This document shows, piece after piece, positions 7,260-14,506 of a DNA stretch of 20,046 nucleotides. Position 1 is the first letter of the stretch, and each line of letters opens with the position of its first letter. The position numbers were made by a program, and so were the translations under genes. The DNA is from Deltaproteobacteria bacterium. GTDB taxonomy: Bacteria; UBA10199; JADGCS01. Under the pieces are notes generated by a model. It was not told the DNA's origin. It saw only the letters and a program-made list of their open reading frames with translations, and did no database searches. The DNA is taken from assembly GCA_024233595.1 (NCBI GenBank), contig JACKPK010000015.1, positions 1-20,046 of the forward strand, written 5' to 3'.

Positions 7260-7739
7260 ATGTCTCAAGAAGCAAAAGATTTTGAAAAGGTTTTGGGCAA
7301 AGTCCCCAGCGGGCTTTTTATCATCACAGCAGCGCAAGGTGACAAACGCTCTGCTTTTTTAGCAAGCTTTGTGCAACAGGTCAGCTTTGATCCGCTCGTA
7401 TTTGCCATTGCTTGCCATCCAGATCGCTACCCCTACAGCATGATCAAAGAATCTAAAAAATTTGCGATCAACATCATTCCCGAAGGCGATTCAATTTTAA
7501 TGAAGACCTTCGCCAAAGGCCACGGCCCTGACGAAGACCCTATGGCCAGCGTTTCGCTAGACATAATCGAAGGTGTTCCCACATTAAAAGACGCCATTGG
7601 TGCAGGCGTGTTCGAATTGGTCGACGAGGCCAACCCTGGCGATCACGCAGTGCTTTTTGGAAAAGCCATTGGGGGCATCTTGCATGACGAAAACCTAAAA
7701 CCTTGGGTTCATGTGCGTAAGTCCGCAATGTCCTACTAA
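7260..7739 (+). CDS. flavin reductase-like protein (FMN-binding split barrel)
   Basis: This 159-aa protein starts at ATG 7260, where AAAGGAG lies 6 nt upstream. A longer reading from GTG 7209 has no such site and adds a hydrophobic stretch of translated leader. The sequence follows the flavin reductase-like domain: PSGLFIITAAQGDKRSAFLASFVQQVSFDPLVFAIAC holds the FMN-binding strand and loop (split in the text: PSGLFIITA, then SAFLASFVQQVSFDP), followed by SMIKESKKFAINI and a C-terminal VLFGKAIGG strand. Members bind FMN and reduce it with NAD(P)H, or act as flavin-linked reductases or oxidases. The exact substrate cannot be told. It lies 56 bp after the activator stop and 15 bp before hemE, so it is probably in one operon with hemE. 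Confidence 0.85.
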   Translation: MSQEAKDFEKVLGKVPSGLFIITAAQGDKRSAFLASFVQQVSFDPLVFAIACHPDRYPYSMIKESKKFAINIIPEGDSILMKTFAKGHGPDEDPMASVSLDIIEGVPTLKDAIGAGVFELVDEANPGDHAVLFGKAIGGILHDENLKPWVHVRKSAMSY

Positions 7740-7754
7740 GGGGAAAAAATAAAT

Positions 7755-8786
7755 ATGGATTCCAAACAACGATTCATCAATGCCTGTCTTAACAAAGAAG
7801 TCGATCGCCCACCCGTGTGGATGATGCGACAAGCCGGCCGCTACCTTCCTGAGTACCGCGCGGTTAAAGAAAAACACGGCACCAAAGAAATGATGCAAAC
7901 TCCTGAGATCGCTTGCGAGATCACCATCCAGCCAGTGGACATCATTGGAACAGATGCAGCCATTCTTTACAGCGACATCCTCATGATCCCCGATGCCATG
8001 GGCATGGGCCTGCGTTTTTCACCAGGCGAAGGGCCTGTGTTTGATTTTTTAATCAACACCGAAGACGCACTCAACAAACTCAACACTCAGCACTTAAACG
8101 AGCGCTTGTCTTATGTTTTTCAAAGCATTGCGTTGTGTCTTAAAAAATTACCAGAAGACTACCCTTTGCTTGGTTTTGCGGGCGCGCCATTTACGGTTGC
8201 TTGTTACATGATGAGCGGGGGGCACGCCAAAGATTTTGCACAAGTTAAAAAACTAGCGTGGACTGAACCAAAAATTTTTCATGGCCTCATGGAAATTCTA
8301 ACCACAGCCACCATCGATTACGTGTTGGAACAAGGCAATGGCGGCGTCACGGCCATACAAATTTTTGATTCCTGGGCTGGCGTGCTTTCTAAAGAAGACT
8401 ACGCAGTCATGGCAAAACCTTATACAGAAAGAGTTTTTAAAGCCCTTAAAGACAACTACATTCCTTCTATTCATTACATCAAAGGCAGCGAGCATCTCTT
8501 AGAAGAACTCAAAACCTTACCAAGCGATGTGATCAGCATTGATTGGCGAACAAGTCTGGGCAAAGCAAAACAAATTGTTGGTTCCGACTTTGCCTTGCAA
8601 GGCAATATTGATCCCGACGTTTTGCTAAGCAACCCCGAACTCATCAAAGAACGCATTGCGACCATGATGCAGTCCATTGGCAATCCTAAAAAAGGTTACA
8701 TCGCAAACTTAGGCCACGGCATTGGCAAAGATACACCTGTTGCTAACGCCAAAGCTTTTATTGATGGCGTTAAAAATTACTTTTGA
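7755..8786 (+). CDS. hemE: uroporphyrinogen decarboxylase
   Basis: This enzyme removes four carboxyl groups from uroporphyrinogen III to give coproporphyrinogen III in haem biosynthesis, in the cytoplasm. At 343 aa it has the family length and its signatures in order: the substrate-binding PPVWMMRQAGRYLPEYR (Arg25, Arg29), DAAILYSDILMIPDAMG with the catalytic aspartate (Asp74), GFAGAPFTVACYM, the active-site IQIFDSWAGVLS, and the C-terminal NLGHGIGKDTP histidine. GGGGAAA lies before the ATG as the ribosome site. The gene follows the flavin reductase-like gene by 15 bp and precedes the SEC-C gene by 3 bp. No other haem gene is in the window. Confidence 0.97.
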   Translation: MDSKQRFINACLNKEVDRPPVWMMRQAGRYLPEYRAVKEKHGTKEMMQTPEIACEITIQPVDIIGTDAAILYSDILMIPDAMGMGLRFSPGEGPVFDFLINTEDALNKLNTQHLNERLSYVFQSIALCLKKLPEDYPLLGFAGAPFTVACYMMSGGHAKDFAQVKKLAWTEPKIFHGLMEILTTATIDYVLEQGNGGVTAIQIFDSWAGVLSKEDYAVMAKPYTERVFKALKDNYIPSIHYIKGSEHLLEELKTLPSDVISIDWRTSLGKAKQIVGSDFALQGNIDPDVLLSNPELIKERIATMMQSIGNPKKGYIANLGHGIGKDTPVANAKAFIDGVKNYF

Positions 8787-8789
8787 TCC

Positions 8790-9311
8790 ATGGCAAAACT
8801 CAAACCCAATCAAATGTGCCCTTGTGGGTCCGATGAAAAGTTCAAGAAATGCTGCCAACCCTATTTAGAAGGCAAGGCCATTGAACACCCTGAACGACTC
8901 TTACGCGCGCGATACACAGCTGCTGCCGGCGGGCTCATCAATTTTCTTTGGGAGACCTTGCATCCCAATGCCCCGCGCAAACTCAACGACACCTTCAATC
9001 GCTTCGAAAAAGATCATCAGATTCTTAAAAAACTCGATTACCAAAATCTAAGCATCCTCGATGGCAAGTTTGAAAACGACACAGCGCGCGTGGTGTACTA
9101 CGCAACAATCAAAGACCCCGCCGTGCCAGAGCAAGACGCAGAAGCCCACGACGTTTCTTATTTAGAAGAAAGTGAGTTTCGTGTTTTTGAAGGAAAGTGG
9201 CTTTATTTTGATGGGCTACGACGCTCGGTGCGCCGTTTGGGCTGCACCCCAGAATCCATTAAGCTTGGGGAGCTAGAAACGCTCTTCCCTTGGGACTCAG
9301 GGCTGAACTGA
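8790..9311 (+). CDS. YchJ-like SEC-C motif protein
   Basis: This 173-aa protein begins with a SEC-C zinc motif (CPCGSDEKFKKCC; Cys10, Cys12, Cys21, Cys22). It then continues with the YchJ-family core: PYLEGKA, PERLLRARYTAAAGG and an NTF2-like body ending in FRVFEGKWLYFDG. YchJ proteins normally carry a second SEC-C motif at the C-terminus. Here the C-terminus (RRLGCTPESIKLGELETLF) has none. The ATG is 3 bp past the hemE stop, with no room for its own promoter, so translation is probably coupled. Function of the family is unknown; a zinc-dependent protein or nucleic-acid contact is the usual inference from SecA's SEC-C tail. Confidence 0.85.
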   Translation: MAKLKPNQMCPCGSDEKFKKCCQPYLEGKAIEHPERLLRARYTAAAGGLINFLWETLHPNAPRKLNDTFNRFEKDHQILKKLDYQNLSILDGKFENDTARVVYYATIKDPAVPEQDAEAHDVSYLEESEFRVFEGKWLYFDGLRRSVRRLGCTPESIKLGELETLFPWDSGLN

Positions 9312-9315
9312 TTCA

Positions 9316-9380
9316 AATTCCCACAATTTAGGTGAATTATGGGAATATAATTCCCATAAATTTGCTAAATTGTGGGAATT
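9316..9380. promoter_or_regulatory. 65-bp concentric palindrome (operator-like) upstream of the ATPase
   Basis: Outer arms AATTCCCACAATTTAG (9316-9331) and CTAAATTGTGGGAATT (9365-9380) are a perfect 16-bp inverted repeat. Inner arms TTATGGGAA (9337-9345) and TTCCCATAA (9351-9359) are a perfect 9-bp inverted repeat. Both have their centre at 9348. The core TGGGAA appears four times in alternating orientation. A TATAAT box is at the very centre (9346-9351). It is likely a multi-site operator or a long RNA hairpin. Confidence 0.75.
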
Positions 9381-9390
9381 ATCCTAAAAT
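9362..9390 (+). promoter_or_regulatory. promoter of the DUF4143 ATPase gene
   Basis: TTGCTA (9362-9367), 17-bp spacer, TAAAAT (9385-9390). The predicted +1 is 9397, the A of the start codon, and no Shine-Dalgarno precedes it. The right arm of the palindrome fills most of the spacer, so a bound repressor would block polymerase. Confidence 0.5.
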
Positions 9391-9396
9391 ACCTTC

Positions 9397-10524
9397 ATGA
9401 TTCAGCGTTTTCTAAAAATTGAGCCTCGTCTCGAACAAAACAAAGTGCTCATCATTTATGGGCCTCGACAAGTGGGCAAAACCACGCTTGTTAATAACTA
9501 CTTATCCCAGGCCCAATGCAAATGGCAGTTTTTCACCGGTGATGATTTAGAGTTCGCAAACGACCTTGCTCAATGCAATTTGGAACTGATCAAAAAAATG
9601 TTTCTTAAAACTGAATTGCTGGTGATTGATGAGGCACAAAAAATTAAGAACATTGGCCAAGCTCTTAAGCTTATTGTTGATCACATCCCAAATATTCGTG
9701 TCATTGCCACAGGCTCTTCGTCATTTGAACTCGCAACAGCAACCTCAGAAGCCTTAACGGGTCGCAAGAACGTCATTACACTTTATCCTATTTCGATTTT
9801 AGAACTTGCGTTGGAACATTCTGAATATGAAATCACAAAAAAATTTCCCGAACTCATGCGATTTGGTTCTTACCCAAATGTTTTAACCTACCCCACCTTT
9901 CAGCAAAAAATGAATCGCATTACCGAAATAAAAGACTCTTATCTCATTAAAGATATCTTAGATTTTCATAAGGTGAGAAATTCAAAAACGGTCATCGACT
10001 TGCTCAAACTCTTGGCTTTTCAGCTCGGAAACGAAGTATCCACTTCGGAACTTGGCGCTCAACTCAATCTAGATCACAAAACAATTAAACGCTATCTTGA
10101 CCTCTTGGAAAAATCCTTTGTGATCTATCGCATTGACGGCTTTTCTAGAAATTTAAGAAAAGAAGTCAGCAAAATGAGCAAATACTATTTTTATGATCTT
10201 GGCATCAGAAACGCGATCATATCTAATTTTAATGACTTTGATACACGCAATGACCTTGGGGCTCTTTGGGAAAATTTTTGCGTCATGGAAAGAATCAAAA
10301 GAAATAGCTACCACCAAGATAAAAAGAATATTTATTTTTGGCGAACATACGACCAGAAAGAAATTGATTTAATCGAAGAGTTCGGAGGACAACTCTTTGG
10401 TTTTGAATTTAAATGGAAGAGTAAAAAGAAAAAGGCGCCTAAAGATTGGACCAATGCCTACCCAGACGCCTCTTATAAAATCATTTCACCCGAAAATGCA
10501 TTTGGCTTCTTAACAAAAGCCTAA
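9397..10524 (+). CDS. AAA+ ATPase with DUF4143 (AAA_14 family)
   Basis: This 375-aa protein has Walker A GPRQVGKTT (22-30), Walker B LLVIDEA (74-80), then an IATGSSSFEL sensor-1-like motif. A winged-helix segment in the middle (VSTSELGAQLNLDHKTIKRY) is followed by the C-terminal DUF4143 part. The latter has a PD-(D/E)XK-like pattern, KEIDLIEE then FGFEFKWK. That layout is the orphan ATPase family common in bacteria and archaea, often species-specific and horizontally transferred, with no settled function. Nuclease activity is inference from the motif. The gene has its own promoter and palindromic control region and converges on rpmG with 14 bp between stops. It separates two housekeeping blocks, which fits insertion of an accessory gene. 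Confidence 0.92.
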   Translation: MIQRFLKIEPRLEQNKVLIIYGPRQVGKTTLVNNYLSQAQCKWQFFTGDDLEFANDLAQCNLELIKKMFLKTELLVIDEAQKIKNIGQALKLIVDHIPNIRVIATGSSSFELATATSEALTGRKNVITLYPISILELALEHSEYEITKKFPELMRFGSYPNVLTYPTFQQKMNRITEIKDSYLIKDILDFHKVRNSKTVIDLLKLLAFQLGNEVSTSELGAQLNLDHKTIKRYLDLLEKSFVIYRIDGFSRNLRKEVSKMSKYYFYDLGIRNAIISNFNDFDTRNDLGALWENFCVMERIKRNSYHQDKKNIYFWRTYDQKEIDLIEEFGGQLFGFEFKWKSKKKKAPKDWTNAYPDASYKIISPENAFGFLTKA

Positions 10525-10538
10525 AGGACAAAATCCCT

Positions 10539-10709
10539 TTACTTCATTTTGGTTTCTTTGAACTCAACGTGCTTGCGCGCTTTGGGATCGTATTTTTTAA
10601 GCTGCAATTTACCAGTGGTGTTACGTTTGTTCTTCATGGTTGTGTAAAAATAACCAGTACCAGCTGTGCTTTCCATTTTAATGATTTCGCGTACGCCTTT
10701 TTTAGCCAT
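10539..10709 (-). CDS. rpmG: 50S ribosomal protein L33
   Basis: This 56-aa protein runs leftward from ATG 10709 to TAA 10539-10541. MAKKGVREIIKMEST, the YFYTTMKNKRNTTGKL core and the basic KKYDPKARKHVEFKETK tail are those of L33. Zinc-binding cysteine pairs are absent, so this is the Cys-free (C-minus) form. AGGAG lies 7 nt upstream of the ATG. L33 often sits near secE-nusG or rpmB, but neither is nearby. Confidence 0.95.
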   Translation of the reverse strand: MAKKGVREIIKMESTAGTGYFYTTMKNKRNTTGKLQLKKYDPKARKHVEFKETKMK

Positions 10710-10749
10710 GATATGCTCCTAAAAATTCTAAAATCGAGGGCCGCTTTTA

Positions 10750-10775
10750 GGATATTTTAGCTCGAAATGTCAATT
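10750..10775 (-). promoter_or_regulatory. candidate promoter of rpmG
   Basis: The minus strand has a perfect -35 TTGACA at about 10770-10775. It is followed by TAAAAT too close, and by TAAAAG at an 18-bp spacing, which is the better -10. Start would be about 40 nt before the rpmG ATG. Positions are approximate to a few bases. Confidence 0.4.
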
Positions 10776-10836
10776 GCGATGACAGGACCCATCAGCAAGG
10801 CTAGACACTTCCCTCTGATTCACCTAGAGAAACCCC

Positions 10837-12003
10837 ATGACATTCTTCCAATTTTCCGTCCCCACCAAAATCATCAGCGACTGGGGCATAGCGACTGACT
10901 TTGCGCATGAGTGCGAACTCATGGGAATCACTGACCTTTTGCTTGTGACCGACCCTGGCATTCAAAAACTAGGGCTTGCGGAGCCCATTGTCGACCACCT
11001 GAACGAAAATGGCATTAATGTTGTGGGCGTGTTTAGCGAGGTCCCCAGCGATTCCTCTGTTGAGGCTGTCGAAGCCTGTGCTGATCAGGCCAAAGTTTCC
11101 GGGGCCAAAGGCTTTCTTGCGCTTGGCGGCGGTTCCGTCATTGACACCGCAAAAGGCGCTAACATTTTATTCAGTTTGGGCGGCAGTTTAAAAGATGACT
11201 ACGCCGGCGCACAAACCATTTCACAAACACTCGCACCGCTCATTGCGATCCCAACAACGGCCGGCACTGGATCAGAAGTCACCGAAGCCATTGTGATCTA
11301 TGATCACGAATCACAGAGTAAACTCAGTTTTGTCGACCAACATCTTTTACCAACCATGGCTGTTTTGGATCCCTCTTTGACTCAAGGCCTACCGCCTCTG
11401 CTCACAGCGGCCACCGCCATGGATGCCCTGACTCACGCCATGGAAGCCATGATGAGTGTGCAGCACGGCCCCTTTGCCGATGCCTTGGCCTCAAGCGCCA
11501 TCAGGCTCATCAAAGATCATATTTTAAAAGCGGTCGAAGATGGCAGCGATCAAAACGCGCGCAGCGCTCTGATGACAGCCGCCACCCTGGCTGGTGTGGC
11601 ATTTAATCACGCCATGGTCGGTGTGGTGCATGCCGTGGCTCACTCTGTTGGCGCGGTGGCTCATATTCACCACGGTTTGGCCAATGCTATTTTCTTACCA
11701 CACGGTTTGGCTTACAACCGCCCTGAAGCCAGCGAACGCTTGCTGCAAATCGCCAAAGCATGGGGCATTGAAGGCGGAAAACAACAAAAAGTTTTGGATG
11801 ACTTGGAGCGCGAAGTCCAAGGTCTATTAGAAGCGCTCCACAAAAGCTGTGATTTTCCGTTAAGCTACCAGAGTGCTGGCGCCAAAGCAGAGCAGCTGGA
11901 ACGTGTCATTGAACTCGCTTGCGAGGACGGTGCCGGCTTTTACAACCCGCGATCCTTAGACGCCACTGACCTAGAGCCCTTTGTGCGCAGGGCCTTTGGT
12001 TAA
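10837..12003 (+). CDS. iron-containing alcohol dehydrogenase
   Basis: This 388-aa protein belongs to the group III (Fe-ADH) family, which interconverts alcohols and aldehydes or ketones with NAD(P)H in the cytoplasm. The N-terminal nucleotide domain has GGGSVIDTAK (97-106) and PTTAGTGSEVT (139-149). The metal site in the helical domain is read from MDALTHAMEA (Asp196, His200) and VVHAVAHSVGAVAHIHHG, where His265 and His279 fit the family spacing. Length is typical. Substrate cannot be told; butanol, 1,2-propanediol, ethanol and choline-type members look alike at this level. Ribosome site is weak (GAGA before ATG). No partner gene is adjacent. Base composition is G+C-rich compared with the accessory genes. 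Confidence 0.93.
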   Translation: MTFFQFSVPTKIISDWGIATDFAHECELMGITDLLLVTDPGIQKLGLAEPIVDHLNENGINVVGVFSEVPSDSSVEAVEACADQAKVSGAKGFLALGGGSVIDTAKGANILFSLGGSLKDDYAGAQTISQTLAPLIAIPTTAGTGSEVTEAIVIYDHESQSKLSFVDQHLLPTMAVLDPSLTQGLPPLLTAATAMDALTHAMEAMMSVQHGPFADALASSAIRLIKDHILKAVEDGSDQNARSALMTAATLAGVAFNHAMVGVVHAVAHSVGAVAHIHHGLANAIFLPHGLAYNRPEASERLLQIAKAWGIEGGKQQKVLDDLEREVQGLLEALHKSCDFPLSYQSAGAKAEQLERVIELACEDGAGFYNPRSLDATDLEPFVRRAFG

Positions 12004-12055
12004 ATGTTATTCACCGTTGACTCTTAAATGTTTTTTTGTGACTAAATGGAAATTG

Positions 12056-12076
12056 CCTCGTAAATTATTTATGAGG
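12056..12076. repeat. small hairpin in the trxA upstream region
   Basis: CCTCGTAAA (12056-12064) pairs with TTTATGAGG (12068-12076) with one G-T pair and a three-base loop. It lies 10 bp before a TATAAA box (12087-12092) that may be the trxA -10. No good -35 is seen at 17 bp, so it could be a regulator site at the -35 position. Confidence 0.35.
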
Positions 12077-12126
12077 AAGTTTACGGTATAAAAACATTTC
12101 AAAAATATTAAAACACTGAGGTCATT

Positions 12127-12462
12127 ATGGCAGGAACAAACACACTAGAAACCACTGATGCAAACTTTGAAAGCGACGTTTTAAAATCAGACGTTCCTGT
12201 GCTCGTTGATTTTTGGGCTGTGTGGTGCGGACCTTGCCGTGCTTTGTCTCCCATCATTGACGAAGTTGCTGATGCCAATGCCGGCAAAGCCAAAGTTTAC
12301 AAAGTCAACACAGACGAAAACCCAAACACACCTTCTCAATACGGTGTGCGCGGCATCCCAACGGTCATCGTTTTTAAAAATGGCCAAGTTGTGGATCAAT
12401 CTGTGGGCGTGGCTTCTAAAGCTCAGCTTCAAGAAATGATCGACAAAGCCGCTGCTGCTTAA
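12127..12462 (+). CDS. trxA: thioredoxin
   Basis: This 111-aa cytoplasmic disulfide reductant has the active site WCGPC (Cys34, Cys37) after VLVDFWAV, and the cis-proline loop GIPTV (Pro78). There is no signal peptide. Length is that of classical thioredoxin. GAGGT lies about 5 nt before the ATG. It ends head-on with the RMD1/DUF155 gene: its TAA and the other gene's stop are both taken from TTAA at 12459-12462. Confidence 0.96.
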   Translation: MAGTNTLETTDANFESDVLKSDVPVLVDFWAVWCGPCRALSPIIDEVADANAGKAKVYKVNTDENPNTPSQYGVRGIPTVIVFKNGQVVDQSVGVASKAQLQEMIDKAAAA

Positions 12463-13265
12463 AATTGCCAGCGGTGCAAAAAGTCAAAAAGCACCAGAGC
12501 AATATCAATCACAAACAGCGCTACAATTGCGATCTCTAATCGAATCATTTTTTTATCATTCGCAATTTGGGCAATCACTTCCAAATTGCCCTGAATGATT
12601 TCCAAACGATCTTGTAAAAGACCAAAACGCTCTTTGATTTCGAACATGCGAATGCCTTGTTCGTACAAATCATCGAGCGTTTTCTTTTCCCAAGTTGATT
12701 CGGGCTTGTCCAAAAGACGTAACGAGATCACCAGATCTTGTTTAATGGCAATAATGCGCTCGATCATTTCACCCGTGATTTTGGAAGAGTAGCGCCTCCT
12801 TTTGGCAACACCCACTCCTTTAGAGGCTTGTTTAAGCTGAGTCATTAACAAGGCCACTTGCTGTTCGTAATGATCAAGCGCCACCGATTGCGCAATGATC
12901 AATGACATGGTGGCAACCAGCTCGGGGTCAATCGCCTTCACAATCACCGAATTAAACCCAACCTTACTTTCGTTCACTTCAGAATCAAGAATCAGAGAGT
13001 ATTCGTCATGAGTTTGATTTTGTAATTTTTGTGCGTACCGTTCTTGCAACTTCTGCAAAATGTTTTTTTGAATCTCTTCATCGCTATTAAAAAAAACAAT
13101 GGTGCCAAATTTATAAATCAAACAATAAGCATCGGTTTTTAATTCAAAAGACGCCATCAAACGCGTGGAATGAACAGGATACTGCGGAAACAAATCAACA
13201 ATGTCTTTGGGATCGATTTCGTACAAGACATGATAACTACGAAACCAATAGGTTTTTTGATTCAT
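12459..13265 (-). CDS. RMD1/DUF155 family protein with C-terminal membrane anchor
   Basis: This 268-aa protein matches the RMD1/YagE (DUF155) family: an N-terminal alpha/beta part (LIYKFGTIVFFNSDEE is the characteristic strand-turn segment), a helical middle (DHYEQQVALLMTQLKQ, LLDKPESTWEKKTLDDLYE, FEIKERFGLLQDRLEIIQGN) and a single hydrophobic span near the C-terminus (about 244-262, IAIVALFVIDIALVLF). Yeast Rmd1 and mitochondrial RMND1 belong here; the bacterial role is unsettled. The tail-anchor topology suggests a cytoplasmic body on the inner membrane. It lies 45 bp downstream of the antitoxin gene on the same strand. Its ribosome site is weak. Confidence 0.88.
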   Translation of the reverse strand: MNQKTYWFRSYHVLYEIDPKDIVDLFPQYPVHSTRLMASFELKTDAYCLIYKFGTIVFFNSDEEIQKNILQKLQERYAQKLQNQTHDEYSLILDSEVNESKVGFNSVIVKAIDPELVATMSLIIAQSVALDHYEQQVALLMTQLKQASKGVGVAKRRRYSSKITGEMIERIIAIKQDLVISLRLLDKPESTWEKKTLDDLYEQGIRMFEIKERFGLLQDRLEIIQGNLEVIAQIANDKKMIRLEIAIVALFVIDIALVLFDFLHRWQF

Positions 13266-13309
13266 AGCCTAATGCTACGCTCTATTTTTGGGAAAGGAAA
13301 GAGGGAAAA

Positions 13310-13684
13310 TCAAGCTGCCATAAGATCAAATTCAATTTTTTGATAATCAACAATAGGCTGTTTGAGTTTTCTATTTTTTCTTTTAAATTCTTTGACCTTA
13401 ATGATGTTGTATTCTTCAAAAAAAGAAATGATTTTATTAAGATTAGATTGGTCTTTACCCAAAATTTTTGCGAGCTGATATACAGAATCAGGCTTTAAGG
13501 ACTGTATTGTCATAAGAACATCAATATTCTTAACAAACTTTAAGAAATCCTTTCTATTATCAAAAGCAATTTCATGGTGACGCTTCGTACTTTTTCCTGA
13601 ACTTTTTCTAGCATCTGTCAATGCACGTTTAAAATCTTTAAGAGAGTCAGCTGGCGATTTTAAGCTCACAACAAGAGTTTTCAT
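13310..13684 (-). CDS. TumA-like antitoxin / HVO_A0114-type HTH regulator
   Basis: This 124-aa protein begins MKTLVVSLKSPADSLKDFKRAL, then EIAFDNRKDFLKFVKN, a winged-helix region (DSVYQLAKILGKDQSNLNKI) and ends QPIVDYQKIEFDLMA. This is the layout of the predicted DNA-binding antitoxins paired with TumE (DUF6516) toxins. GGAGA lies 6 nt before the ATG. The ATG overlaps the stop of the short remnant upstream (ATGA), the usual coupling in these pairs. It probably represses the promoter at 13796-13825 through the adjacent inverted repeat. With the toxin broken, it is an orphan antitoxin. Family assignment is from memory of the pattern, not a search. Confidence 0.8.
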   Translation of the reverse strand: MKTLVVSLKSPADSLKDFKRALTDARKSSGKSTKRHHEIAFDNRKDFLKFVKNIDVLMTIQSLKPDSVYQLAKILGKDQSNLNKIISFFEEYNIIKVKEFKRKNRKLKQPIVDYQKIEFDLMAA

Positions 13685-13778
13685 ATTTTTTCTCCAAAAT
13701 GCTGAAAAACCAACGCTTTAAAATCTGCGACTAACTGATCGTCATTTGAATAAACATAACCAAATCAGCCTTAGCCAT
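13681..13778 (-). pseudogene. remnant of a TumE-like toxin gene
   Basis: An ATG at 13778, preceded by AAAGGA, starts MAKADLV, the typical beginning of TumE-type toxins. The frame stops after 15 codons. In the next frame, the last 70 bp read VYSNDDQLVADFKALVFQHF and run to a TGA overlapping the antitoxin ATG, like the end of such toxins (a helix with DF near the C-terminus). Intact members are about 100 aa; here only both ends remain in 98 bp. The simplest reading is an internal deletion of the toxin that left promoter, start, end and antitoxin. Confidence 0.6.
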
Positions 13779-13795
13779 ATTCAAGAGTCCTTTGT

Positions 13796-13833
13796 ATTGT
13801 AACACAGAATATAGGTTTATTACAACCTATATT
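13796..13833 (-). promoter_or_regulatory. promoter and operator of the toxin-antitoxin pair
   Basis: Minus strand: -35 TTGTAA (13820-13825), 18-bp spacer, -10 TACAAT (13796-13801). A perfect 10-bp inverted repeat, AATATAGGTT (13808-13817) and AACCTATATT (13824-13833), 6-bp spacer, covers the -35. This is the expected place for autorepression by the antitoxin. Confidence 0.65.
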
Positions 13834-13869
13834 AGAAAAGAAAATTTATACGAAATGAAAAATGGAAAC

Positions 13870-14448
13870 TTAACAAATCTTACGCACCACACTCACCACC
13901 ACGCCACCAATGGTCAGCTCTTGTCGTGGGTAAAGAATGGGGTACTTCGGATTGCCCGGCACCAGACAAACACCGTCTTTATTCATTTGATAGGTTTTAA
14001 GAGTCCATTCGCCATCGATGTTGGCTAAGACAATGTCACCACTCTTGGCCTTGCGCCCGCGCTCCACCACCACCAAATCATCAGGCCGAATGCCCTCGTC
14101 GATCATGGAATCACCAAAGACACGCACCAAAAAACTCTGCGCCGGATCACGCACCAGGTAGTCGTCTAAAGATAAAGTATCCAAAACGTCTTCTTCTTGC
14201 GGGGTTGGAAAACCCGCCTGCACCGAACCCAAAACCCGCAAGCGATTACCAAGTTGCTTGGGAACAAGCTTGCCGCCTTTGCTTTTTTCGACAATGCCCG
14301 CATCCAAAAGTTTTTGCACCAAACGGTACGCCGCGTTCTTGCTTTTGTACTGAAACAACTCGCAGATCTCAGAGTAGCTCGGCATGCGCTGATGTGTTTC
14401 GAAAAAGTTTTTTATGACCTCTTTAGCCTGCTCTATATTGATTGGCAT
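13870..14448 (-). CDS. lexA: LexA-family repressor with UmuD-like S24 protease domain
   Basis: This 192-aa SOS repressor type carries an N-terminal winged helix-turn-helix (about 5-65; MPSYSEICELFQYKSKNAAYRLVQKL) and a C-terminal autoprotease. The self-cleavage site is Ala78-Gly79 (GSVQAGFP), the nucleophile Ser114 (FGDSMIDEG) and the general base Lys151 (EWTLKTY). The protease half (QAGFP, then GDSMIDEGI, GDIVLANIDGEWTLK, GGVVVSVVRK) is closer to UmuD than to E. coli LexA, but the HTH shows it binds DNA. AAAGGAGA lies 5-6 nt before the ATG. A promoter with a palindrome in its spacer lies about 290 bp upstream, separated by repeats. No umuC or other SOS gene is in the window. Alternative: a UmuDAb-like or phage-type S24 repressor. 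Confidence 0.88.
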   Translation of the reverse strand: MPINIEQAKEVIKNFFETHQRMPSYSEICELFQYKSKNAAYRLVQKLLDAGIVEKSKGGKLVPKQLGNRLRVLGSVQAGFPTPQEEDVLDTLSLDDYLVRDPAQSFLVRVFGDSMIDEGIRPDDLVVVERGRKAKSGDIVLANIDGEWTLKTYQMNKDGVCLVPGNPKYPILYPRQELTIGGVVVSVVRKIC

Positions 14449-14469
14449 GCGATCTCCTTTTTAGGTGCT

Positions 14470-14499
14470 TCCGCCTTCGTCCTCTCTGCCCAAGGCGGA
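14470..14499. repeat. hairpin with 8-bp arms, probable dispersed repeat
   Basis: TCCGCCTT (14470-14477) and AAGGCGGA (14492-14499) form perfect arms around a 14-base loop. It directly abuts the 31-bp tandem repeat and looks like part of the same REP-like insertion in the lexA leader. Confidence 0.55.
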
Positions 14500-14506
14500 C
14501 GGACTA

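Noticed and set aside
10525..10538. Terminator between the ATPase and rpmG
   Set aside because: AAAGGA and TCCCTTT can pair only with a bulge across the two gene ends; too weak to call.
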